This document shows positions 21,786 to 30,580 of a stretch of DNA of 64,000 nt, in pieces. A program made the translations under genes and the position numbers. The notes below the pieces were generated by a model. That model was not told where the DNA came from, ran no database searches, and was given only the letters and a program-made list of their open reading frames with translations. Every line of letters begins with the position of its first letter. The first letter of the stretch is position 1. The stretch lies in the NCBI RefSeq assembly GCF_018294505.1, contig NC_057809.1, forward strand, positions 132,158,979 to 132,222,978. The letters are read 5' to 3'. Source of the stretch: Triticum aestivum. Taxonomy: Eukaryota; Streptophyta; Magnoliopsida; Poales; Poaceae.

Positions 21786-22748
21786 TGTCGGATTTCGGGT
21801 TCAGGCAGACCCTTAAGGTTTGAACACTGGGGGTGTGCGCGGAGATTACGCCCTCTACCTCACCGTCTCGCAAAGATCTAGACTACTGAAAGAACTGCAC
21901 AAGAGACACAAGGTTTATACTGGTTCGGGCCACCGTTGTGGTGTAATACCCTACTCCAGTGTGTGGTGGGTGGATTGCCTCTTGGGGCTGATGATGATGA
22001 ACAATACAAGGAAGAACAACCTCGCGAGGGTCTGTTCTTGGATGGGGCGATGAACTGATGGGAGGAGTTCAACCACCTTTCTCTTTCTCTCTCTCTCTCT
22101 CTCACTCACTGCCATACCCTTACTTGCCGGCCCTTGCTATGTGGGTGGCTGGTTCTTCCTCTGCCCTACCCTGGGGGTGGCTAGTCCTATTTATAGAGGC
22201 CCTGGTCCTCTTCCCAAATATTGAGCGGGAAGGGAGCCAACAATGGCGGGCTAATTTGAAGGGGGACAGCAAGTATCAACTATCCTGACAAAAGCAGTCT
22301 TCGCCTGCGCAAAGCTCTGGTGATGACGCCGTCTTGGGCTCCACGGTGACCTCCATCTCGTAGTCCTCCTGGTCTTGGTCTCATTGCACCGAAATGCCAA
22401 CCTTTGCCTGATGCCTCGGTACTCCGCGGCCGTGCTTGCCCCCTTTGCATCAAAGAGGAAAGGAGGACGCTGCGCGGGCTGGCACCCGCCTGGTGCCCTG
22501 TGTCGTCATGTCTTGCGACACAGGCACCTCGCGAGGTACCCCGCCTTGATATCTCCTCCTCCTCGCGAGCCAGCCTGACGAGGCCGCGCCTGAGGAAGGT
22601 CCACGTCGTCAGCCCCGCGAGACTTGGCCCCTCGCAAGGGTCTTGAGTCTTGTGTTGGTGAAGATGGGCCGTGCTGGGCCCCCTTTTGAGCCATGCCGCA
22701 GGCCGCAGGTAGGCAAGTCTGGGGACCCCCGTTCCTAGAACGCCGACA
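21786..22748 (-). repeat. Element 4 3' LTR
   Basis: 963 bp. It contains a (CT)n tract at about 22085-22106, which is a few repeats longer than the one in the other LTR. Confidence 0.93.
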
Positions 22749-22988
22749 GTAGCCCCCGGGCCCAAGGCGTGCCCGGACTTGGCCGTGCCGAGAGGCGAAA
22801 GGGCAAGGGCGAAGCACCGCGGGCCCTAACAGCCTGCGGCCTTGGGCGCTGCGTGGCGGTTGATGGGACGTGGGCGTCTTCGCTTCCCAATGTCGCCTTG
22901 ATGATCGCGTGAGTTGGAAAAGTCCCTGCATGCAAATCGTGTCATGATTACCTGTGATCGTGGAGGCCGGCGGTTGGCCTTCGCCGGC

Positions 22989-22996
22989 TATAAGTA
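22989..22996 (+). promoter_or_regulatory. TATA box of the B3-like ORF
   Basis: TATAAGTA lies 83 bp upstream of the ATG at 23072. The sequence before it (about 22749-22880) matches the corresponding part of element 2 (3101-3240). Confidence 0.6.
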
Positions 22997-23071
22997 CGGA
23001 ACTGCGCGTGCCCTTCCAGTCCATCCCTCCTTGCTTCTCCTTCTTGCCGATCCTTACTCCGTCTTGCCGCG

Positions 23072-23887
23072 ATGGCTCCGATCCACCGGTTCTCTGCAGC
23101 GGAAAAGGGAAAAGCCCCTCGAGAGGGACCAGACCCGCTCCCGCCGAAGAAGCGGCTCGCCCTTTGCGGCCGGGACGAGGAGGATCGTCAGGTGGCGTCG
23201 AGGCCTTGGTGCGAGTGGGCTCCGCCGGGGTTCCCGCTTCCCTCGCATGCCCACGTCGAGGGCCTCGAAGGGGTCGACGCTGATCCCCGCGGTCAGCGCC
23301 ATCGTCGGCGCCGACGGGTCACGAAGGTGTGGGTTGTTCCTCCTGGGGTCCACACCGAGGGCTCCTCCCAAGAGTTCGTGCTCCACGTCGCCATTCCTCT
23401 CCAGTCTTGGATCCACCTGCCTCCCTTCTTCACCTCCATCATCCCGCTGGGGGAGCCCCTGGAGCTCTGGCTGCAGCACGCCGGCTGCAGCGCCCTCGTG
23501 ACCGAGGCAGAGGTCGCGGGCGCTGCCCCGGGCGAGGTCTACATGACTCGTGGTTGGAGAGAGATCGCCCGGGTTTGTAGGGTAAGGGGCGTCTTCGCGG
23601 TCCACCTGGATTATGATGGTGCTTCGGTGATGTTCTTCAAGGTCTTTGACGCGGATGGGCGCCGGCTGGAGTGTTGCCCCGGGAGAGGTGGCCAAGACCT
23701 CGCCATGGTGAAGGCTAGGCCCGCCGACCGCTCCCTTGGCGGCTCTACAGGCGACGGTGGCACCGGGGGACCCAGCGACTCCGGCGAGATCTTCGCGACT
23801 CCAGAGACGAGTGACGACAACTATGAGCCCCCGAGCCGGCACCGCTCCTGGAGCAGGGCTGGCTCGTCCGGCCGTTGCCGACTTTGA
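23072..23887 (+). CDS. Element 4 antisense ORF with B3-like DNA-binding domain
   Basis: 271 codons, intact, with ATG at 23072 and a TATA box 83 bp upstream. Residues about 1-80 are basic (including a run of five Arg, possibly a nuclear signal). Residues about 85-205 look like a plant B3 domain: FVLHVAIPLQSWIHLPPFF (first strands), LELWLQHAGCSALV, VYMTRGWREIAR and YDGASVMFFKVFD. The Gly-Trp and the terminal Phe-x-Val-Phe are typical of the fold. The C terminus is Ser/Gly/Asp-rich. Its upstream region is homologous to element 2, whose antisense gene encodes a different protein, so this is an exchanged coding region. Alternatively it is a diverged B3-like fold with no DNA contact. Confidence 0.65.
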   Translation: MAPIHRFSAAEKGKAPREGPDPLPPKKRLALCGRDEEDRQVASRPWCEWAPPGFPLPSHAHVEGLEGVDADPRGQRHRRRRRVTKVWVVPPGVHTEGSSQEFVLHVAIPLQSWIHLPPFFTSIIPLGEPLELWLQHAGCSALVTEAEVAGAAPGEVYMTRGWREIARVCRVRGVFAVHLDYDGASVMFFKVFDADGRRLECCPGRGGQDLAMVKARPADRSLGGSTGDGGTGGPSDSGEIFATPETSDDNYEPPSRHRSWSRAGSSGRCRL

Positions 23888-25200
23888 TCTGGATGGGGTT
23901 GGCGCCGGCGCTTGATGGCCCACTATTGATGATGGCATCTTTTGCAGGAGCGCGCTTAGTTAGCATCCCATAGGATCCGTTCCCTGCGAGGAATCAAAAT
24001 GCGCCCCATGGGGGCTTGTAAGGTGCCTGTAATCCTGTTTGTTAATACATAACCCTTGCTGTAGAGCTGTGCGAGTTGCTGATTCCATCTTAGCTCAGTT
24101 CTCCCTTTTGAACCTCGCGAGGGCTTGGTGCTCTGTGCCGACAAGTCCCAGTCCCAAGGCGGCGTCAGCCGTCGCTGGTATGCTAGGTCGCGATGCTGTG
24201 GTCAAGGCCAGGAGGTGAGCGACCCGGGGTCCGGTAAGAGCCCCTGAGTCGTGATGCTTAGGAGGTCCCCTTTGGCGCCCAAGCAGCCGTCGCTCCGTGA
24301 GAAAGGAGAGCGGCGTCGCTGACACGGAATTGCATGAGGTGCGGGGGTAGTGCTATGATAGCTGGTGCTTTCAGGTGGTGACTTATCTCGAGAGTCGGGG
24401 ATTACTCCTGGTGTGTCGTCGGGTCCGCGCATCGGCAGGAGCGGAATCGCTCGGCGAGGTCCTCGCGTGCCCATTCTCCCCCGCATTTGCTCCCCTTTCT
24501 GCTCTACGTCCTCGGGTCCCGGCCCTCGAGCTAGTCTCAGCCATCGCTGGTATGCCAGGTCGCGATGCCGTGGTCAAGGCCAGAGGGTGAGGGCTGGAGA
24601 GCCAGTAGGAGCCCTGAGTCGTGATGCCCAGGCACCCCCCTTTAACGTGCAAGCGGTTCGCGCGGTCGAGAGTGAAAGGAATGCCGCGAGGGCCTTGCCT
24701 GGTGCAACTCCCTTAGGGGATCCTGTAAACTCATCATAGAAGGAAGAAAAGGTTGCCATGACAACTATCAGTCCACCGTTAGTTGCTTCCGAGGGGAGGT
24801 GAGGCACTGGAGGCTTGACGAGGTGGCGCCATGCGGGGCTACCGCGGCCAGAGCTCAGCCATTCAGGTTTGTTGGCATTGCAGGGACGGACCCATGCGCA
24901 AGCATCGTGCCGTTGTGGGAGCAATTTCGTCGGTTGGCGTCAGTTGAGCAGGGAACTAGATCGAACACGTTAGCCGCGAAGGAGGGGATTCATTCAAACA
25001 GATGCTGGGAAGGTAGACATCGCTGGGTCGGGCCCGAGCGACTTGGGGATGATGCAGCCCGAGGGGCGCCCCCAACAAAGCAAGCTAATGACATGAAATA
25101 AAAGGGATACATACTGCAGGGACGGACCCACGCGGCCTGGGAACGATGCAGCCCTAGGAGGGCGCTCCCAGTTGGAAATGAAACTTGTAAGATGTCACCT
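23888..25200. other. Element 4 noncoding stretch with hairpin repeats
   Basis: GC-rich sequence with units related to the 180-bp repeats of element 2: CCTGAGTCGTGATGC hairpins near 24242 and 24608, spaced about 366 bp, and GGTATGCCAGGTCGCGATGC-like blocks. The block around 25030-25180 matches 6918-7080 in element 2. No coding potential that I trust. Confidence 0.6.
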
Positions 25201-25262
25201 GCGGGTGTCGAGGGTGAAGGGGTGTTGGTGCAATAGACTCGGTAGGTTGCGGAAGCCGATCC

Positions 25263-25709
25263 TCACGAGCCCCCAGGCCCAGGGGCCTCGGGAGGCTCCG
25301 GAGGCACTGGTAGCTCTTCGCGAATCATCTCCATCTCCGCCAAGGCTGCGGAATGCCTGTCTTCTTGAGACTCCATGATGCTCCTCATGAGGCGCTGGCA
25401 CGTTGCAACCACGCTCGGCAAGCCGTAAGGCATGCGAACGTAGCTGTGGGGCGGGCCCCCGCAGCGCCCCACTCGCGAGGGCCAGAGGCGCTCCATCGTC
25501 GCGGCTTGGTTGAGCCCTGGTACGTCGATGCAGACGCACAACCCACCATCCACGCCTGGATGGGGAGCCACAGCCGGTAGACGGCGGCAACCTCTCATGA
25601 TTCTTGATTCCTGTAGTTCTTGAATGGCGTTGTCGACGAACTCCTGCGGGTCTGACCTTCCTTGCCTTGCTCCTTCTTGAGGGAGACGTGCTCCGAAACA
25701 CGCCTCCAT
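25263..25709 (-). CDS. Element 4 truncated RT remnant
   Basis: 148 codons with no stop. The N-terminal half resembles the stretch preceding RT (SDPQEFVDNAIQELQESRIMRG), then the VCIDVPGLN block, then a short Trp/Arg/Gly/Pro bridge, then SYVRMPYGLPSVVATCQRLM. As in element 2, DAYSGYHQ, the YVDD catalytic motif and everything after are missing. The tail is Glu/Pro-rich. The junction is similar in two diverged elements, so the deletion predates their split. Confidence 0.7.
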   Translation of the reverse strand: MEACFGARLPQEGARQGRSDPQEFVDNAIQELQESRIMRGCRRLPAVAPHPGVDGGLCVCIDVPGLNQAATMERLWPSRVGRCGGPPHSYVRMPYGLPSVVATCQRLMRSIMESQEDRHSAALAEMEMIREELPVPPEPPEAPGPGGS

Positions 25710-25958
25710 GTGGTGCCCAAGCGCCTCCCTCGTGACCCTGGCCAGGTCGGTGGCCCTCCAGGGGAGAGCCCCCGAGCCCTGCCTGAGGAGGGCGCCGGGC
25801 GCGCTTTCCTACGCGATGGAAGGAGGTTCCCCCTGGGCAGATGCGGGCCCTGAGGGACCCACCTCCCGAGGGGCCGGTCCGGACGATGTCTTCTTCTTCT
25901 TTGGGGTGGTCTCGGGAAGCCTCCTGCTTCCGTGATCCGGGTCTTCCAGTGTCGCGGC

Positions 25959-26492
25959 CTAAAAGGCTCGCCCCAGGGAACACACTGCATCCTTCTCTTC
26001 ACAGGGCACCGTGATGACTCCGCCACTTCCTGGCATCTTGAGGACGTTGTAGCCATGGTGAGTCACGGCCATGAACTTGGCCAGCGCTGGGTATCCGAGG
26101 ATGGCGTTGTACGACAGGCGGATGTGGGCGACGTCGAAGTCGATGAGGTCGGTGCGGTAGTTGTCGCGTGCCCTGAAGGTGACAGGGAGGCGGACCTGCC
26201 CAATCGGGACCGTGGAGCCGTCGGTGACTCCGTAGAAGGGCTTGGTTGGCTGAAGCTGGTCGTAGGGCACTTGGAGATTGTTGAACGTTTCCACGGACAG
26301 GACGTTGAGCCCTGCCCCACCATCGATGAGGGTCCTGGTGACCAGTACATTGCTGATGACTGGGGAGCAAAGCATCGGGAGGACTCCGGCTGTGGCCGCA
26401 CACTTGAGTTGATCCGCTGAGCTGAATGTGATGGCGCATGCCGACCACCTAAGAAGGCACGTTGCTTCAAGCCTAGGGAGGACTGCGTTCAC
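25959..26492 (-). CDS. Element 4 aspartic protease
   Basis: An open stretch of 177 codons in frame with gag. It contains TLIDGGAGLNVLS (active site), PIGQVRLPVTFRARDN, and then LIDFDVAHIRLSYNAILGYPALAKFMAVTHHGY, the C-terminal half of a retropepsin. The protein probably began as part of a gag-protease polyprotein, since no independent start is evident. Downstream a KKKK-containing tail leads to the RT remnant. Confidence 0.8.
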   Translation of the reverse strand: MNAVLPRLEATCLLRWSACAITFSSADQLKCAATAGVLPMLCSPVISNVLVTRTLIDGGAGLNVLSVETFNNLQVPYDQLQPTKPFYGVTDGSTVPIGQVRLPVTFRARDNYRTDLIDFDVAHIRLSYNAILGYPALAKFMAVTHHGYNVLKMPGSGGVITVPCEEKDAVCSLGRAF

Positions 26493-26768
26493 TTCGTGGG
26501 CAAACTGCTTGAAGATGCGTTGGGAGGCTGGGGCTTGAGCTCCGCCCAGGATGCAGGCGATGGCGCGTGGCTCCTGGAAGCCCCCAGCCCCTTCGTCTTG
26601 ATGGCGGTCCTCATTTCTCCTTGGCTGAGGCGGCAGTGGAGGGAGGCCTGCATGGCCCTGTGGGCGATCCTCACGAGGCTGATCCCTCTAGTCCCCCTCG
26701 CAAGGCAGGTCTCGCCAGTGATCCTCGCGAGGTTGATCGCGCCACCCTTGGCGCGGGCCGCGGTCTTC

Positions 26769-28295
26769 TCAGCGTCCTGCGTTTCTTCCTCCTCCTCGGC
26801 CGTAGCCCCGATCGGCACGTTCGGGACGGCGGCCGATCCTTCCTTCTCGCACGGTGCGGAGTTCTTGGCATTCGTTGGTGTTGTGGGTGTGGAGGTCATG
26901 GTACACACAGTACCGACCGCCTCGGGAGGACTCAGGCAGATCTTTGCCCCGCTTGGTGTCTGGTTCTGCCGCGAGCACGGCAGCCCCCTTGCGCTTCACG
27001 TCCTTGGCCTTCGGCTTCTTCTCTTCTGGGTCTGCGGCAGGCAGCTCGAGGAGGGAGAGGCGTCCCTCCTCATCCCTGACGCACTTGGTCGCCAAGTTGA
27101 ACAGCTCCAGGGAGGTGCACAGGTCTTCATGCATCGCCAGCTCCTCCTTCATCTTGACGTCGCGCACACCATCGGAGAAGGCCGAGATGATGGCCTCCTC
27201 AGACACCTTGGGGATCTTGAGGCGCACGCTGTTGAAGCGCTGGATGTACTTTTGCAGGGTCTCTCCAGGTTGTTGCTTGATGCGGCGCATGTCGCTCATG
27301 GTGGGTGGCCGGTCGCGAGTACATTGGAAGTTGGCGATGAAGCGGGTGCGCATCTGGTCCTAGGAAGAGATCGTGCCTGGAGCCAGATTCAGGAGCCAGG
27401 TGCGAGCTCCTTCCTTGAGCGCCATGGGAAACCAGTTCGCCATGACCTTCTCGTCCCCGCTGGCAACTTCGATGCCCAGCTCATAGAGCTAGAGGAACTC
27501 GGCAGGGTCAGTCGTGCCATCATAACGAGGATGCAGGTATGGCTTGAACTTCCCGGGCCACGCGACGCTACACAACTCGGTGGTGTAGGCACGGCAGCCA
27601 ACGGTGGCCACGAAAGGCTTCGGCTGGTGGAGAGCTCGGTCTTGAGGGTCCCCACGCGCTGCAGCTAGGAGCAGCGCGGGGTCTTGGTGTGCCGGAGCCG
27701 GAGTAGGGTCGCGGCGTGCCGGAGCAGGGAGCGCCCGGGCAGCTCCTTGCGGGCGAGGGACTTCTTGGCAGCTCCGTTCTTGCTGCGCTGGCACCTGACG
27801 GAGCGGGTTCCGCCCAGGGGCCACGCGCCTTGGAGCCATGGCGTCTTCTTGGAGAGGAGGCGGCTGGTACGCCTCCGGGGCTTCGTTGCCCGCGCGGGGC
27901 GGGGTGTGGCGCAGCGGAACGGACGGCGCGGGAGAGCCCCCTACGGCGCGGACAAGCTCGGCGACGCGGTCGAGCCACTCGTCGTAGACGTCGTCGACGG
28001 GACGGTAGCGCAGGAGCTCGTTTGCCACGAGGAGCGCAGCTCGAGCCTCCAAGGGGGCGCGGAGCGCGCGGGGCGAAGAACCAGCTGGTGCGAGCGATGG
28101 AGTAGCGGTGCAGCCGTCTTGCCGCATGGATGGATGCTGAGACGACGCTTGCTGCTCGCCCCCCGCCGGGCCGGTGGCGGCGTTGATGGCGGGCAATGGG
28201 GAACGACGAGGACGTCCGCCGACAGGCGCCGTCTGGGCGATGCGGGAAGCGATGGCGGCCCGGCGCTCGGCGCGGGCCCGACGAGCGCCGGACAT
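26769..28295 (-). pseudogene. gag: Element 4 gag, two premature stops
   Basis: The ATG at 28295 begins MSGARRARAERRAA, aligned with element 2. The N terminus is Pro/Arg/Ala-rich. The capsid domain begins near WPGKFKPYLHPRYDGTTDPAEF, followed by a stop where element 2 has Gln-Leu-Tyr, then continues to a stop near 27361 where Trp is expected (ISS-stop-DQMR). From 27353 to 26769 the frame is open and ends with the variant zinc knuckle (YCVYHDLHTHNTNEC) and an Arg/Gly-rich tail. Protease lies next in the same frame. Confidence 0.85.
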
Positions 28296-28346
28296 GGACG
28301 CGACGGTAGGAGGAGAACGGGGCAGTGGAAGACGAATTCTGGCGCA

Positions 28347-28364
28347 CCCCTACCTGGCGCGCCA
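28347..28364 (-). promoter_or_regulatory. Element 4 primer binding site
   Basis: On the minus strand TGGCGCGCCAGGTAGGGG lies two bases from the LTR. It is nearly identical to the element 2 site. Confidence 0.65.
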
Positions 28365-28366
28365 AA

Positions 28367-29326
28367 TGTCAGATTTTGGGTTCCGGCAGACCCTTAAGGT
28401 TCGAACACTGGGGTGCGTGCGGAGATTACGCCCTCTACCTCCTCGTCTCGCAAAGATCTAGACTACTGAAAGAACTGCACAAGAGACACAAGGTTTATAC
28501 TGGTTCGGGCCACCGTTGTGGTGTAATACCCTACTCCAGTGTGTGGTGGGTGGATTGCCTCTTGGGGCTGATGATGATGAACAATACAAGGAAGAACAGC
28601 CTTGCGAGGGTCTATTCTTGGATGGGGCGATGAACTGATGGGAGGAGTTCAACCACATTTCTCTTTCTCTCTCTCTCTCTCACTCACTGCCTTACCCTTA
28701 CTTGCCGGCCCTTGCTATGTGGGTGGCTGGTTCTTCCTCTGCCCTACCCTGGGGGTGGCTAGTCCTATTTATAGAGGCCCTGGTCCTCTTCCCAAATATT
28801 GAGCGGGAAGGGAGCCAACAATGGCGGGCTAATTTGAAGGGGGATAGCAAGTATCAACTATCCTGACAAAAGCAGTCTTCGCTTGCGCAAAGCTCTGGTG
28901 ATGACGCAGTCTTGGGCTCCACGGTGACCTCCGTCTCGTAGTCCTCCTGGTCTTGGTCTCATTGCACCGAAATGGTAACCTTTGCCTGATGCCTTGGTAC
29001 TCTGCGACTGCGCTTGCCCCCTTTGCACCAAAGAGGAAAGGAGGACGTTGCGCGGGCTGGCACCCGCGTGGCGCCCTGAGTCGTCATGGCTTGCGTAACG
29101 GGCACCTCGCGAGGTACCCCGCCTTGATCTCTCCGCCTCCTCGCGAGCCAGCCTGACGAGGCCGCGCCTGAGGAAGGTCCGCGTCGTCCGCCCCGCGAGG
29201 CTTGGCCCCTCGCGAGGGTCTTGAGTCTTGTGTTGGTGAAGATGGGCCGTGCTGGGCCCCCTTTTGAGCCACGCCGTAGGCCGCAGGCAGGCAAGTCTGG
29301 GGACCCCCGTTCCCAGAACACCGACA
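28367..29326 (-). repeat. Element 4 5' LTR
   Basis: 960 bp, ending GAACACCGACA. The (CT)n tract here is at about 28665-28682. Confidence 0.93.
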
Positions 29327-29331
29327 GCGGC

Positions 29332-30115
29332 CGCCCAAGCCCCGCCAGCTCTCGCTGTGCGTTCAAGGCCCGGATGAGTCCACCCGCGACTAACTGACGG
29401 GGTGGGCTGAACTGTGCAACTCCCGCGAAGGGGTGCATGAGGTCCAAGCAATCGAGTACTTCACCACCGGGTGCCGAGAAGGCCCCCTACTCAAGCACCG
29501 ACTCCTCTGCGACGAGCCTGCTACACTCGATGAACTATTGATCATAGCAGACAAGTACGCCACTGCCGACTCCTCCGTGAAGTCGGAGCTCTGAGTGGAC
29601 GCTTCCAGAAAAGTGCTCCCTCCGGCTCCTAGGACGATGGCTTCTGATAACAGTCAGCGACAGCACCCGAACAACAATGAGCGCAAGGCCCCGCTGCCAG
29701 CTTCCACCAGCCGGCAGGTGGCGACAGTTGAGGATCAACAGCCGGAGGGACAACCCGGTCCCAATCGCTAGAAGGGCTGAAAGCCTTCTTGGCTGCCTGC
29801 TTTCTCCTATGAGCAAACCCTTGATGCTCCTTGCAAGTTCCATAGTGGCGCGAAGCCGTCCAATCACACCACCATGAAGTGCCACTGGCTCACCCGAATC
29901 TCCAAGGGCGAAGGACTGCTGCCTCCTCCGCCTGCTGGCCCGCCGCCGCCTCTTCCCCAGCAACCGGTGGCCCGCCCAACAGTCGGCGCTATCTAGGACG
30001 AATACCTCGAAGAAAATGGAGCTTACGCCGTCTTCACTAGTGTGGCTGGCGACCGGCACAGCCGGCGTCAGCAGCACCGAGAGGTGAACACCGTTGCTTC
30101 AAGTGCCCAGAATTC
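29332..30115 (+). pseudogene. gag: Element 1 gag C-terminus with zinc-knuckle remnant, decayed
   Basis: This continues gag after element 4 (TSD copy at 29327-29331). In one frame I read a helix-rich tail with the motifs YFTTGCREGPLL and LLIIADKYATAD, the usual end of the Ty3/gypsy gag domain, followed by a basic Ser/Gln/Pro-rich stretch. Near 29820-29890 a C-x2-H-x(n)-H-x4-C arrangement (CKFH...NHTTMKC) is a variant zinc knuckle that would bind RNA. Several stops (for example near 29394, 29592 and 29769) and frame changes break the reading frame. Confidence 0.7.
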
Positions 30116-30580
30116 ATGCACTGGTCCGAGAAGCCCATCAGCTGGAGCCGTGCTGACCACCCGGAGGTGATGCCCTCTCCGGGTTCATATGCTCTGGTGT
30201 TGGATGCCACCCTTGCAACAGAGAGACGAGCTGCTCGCTTCTCCCGGATTCTTATAGATGGCAGTAGTAGCATCAACATCCTTTACTGCGATGCCATGGA
30301 GAAGTTATGCATCAAAGAGAGACAGCTCCACCCCAGTCGGACTGTCTTCCATGGTATTGTGCCTGGCCTTTCATGCTCGCCAATCGGCAAGGTCAAGATA
30401 GACGTCCTCTTTGGAGACAAAGATCAGTTTCGCAGTGAGGTGATTTGGTTTGAGGTGGTGGACCTCGAGAGCCCTTATCATATACTCCTAGGCCGGCCGG
30501 CTCTAGACAAGTTCATGGCGGTGCCACACTATGCCTATGCCGGGAACCAAGGGCATTATCACAATTGCCGGAGACTATGA
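30116..30580 (+). pseudogene. Element 1 aspartic protease region
   Basis: This is a retropepsin-type protease domain. The active-site motif is ILIDGSSSINIL (about residues 46-57), where plant Tat elements commonly have DGS or DGG in place of DTG/DSG. The flap and the terminal LLGRPALDKFMAVPHYAY block follow. This frame runs out at 30580 and the downstream polyprotein continues in another frame from about 30531, so one frameshift separates protease from RT. In life it would cut the gag-pol polyprotein. Confidence 0.8.

Larger units (their letters stand above)
21786..29326 (-). mobile_element. Element 4: non-autonomous Ty3/gypsy element carrying a B3-like ORF
   Basis: The element runs from TGTCGGATTTCG to CACCGACA, with TSD GCGGC at 21781-21785 and 29327-29331. 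LTRs, PBS, gag, protease and RT remnant resemble element 2, but the coding part of its antisense gene is different. It has no RNase H or integrase. It is inserted in the element 1 gag, right after the capsid-domain region. Confidence 0.95.

Noticed and set aside
23054..23938. 294-codon minus-strand ORF
   Set aside because: It is antisense to the B3-like ORF; composition is biased and no domain is seen, so I regard the plus-strand frame as real.
26496..27668. 390-codon plus-strand ORF
   Set aside because: It lies antisense to the element 4 gag/protease frame, and its residues mirror that coding strand; codon bias there makes the reverse frame open.
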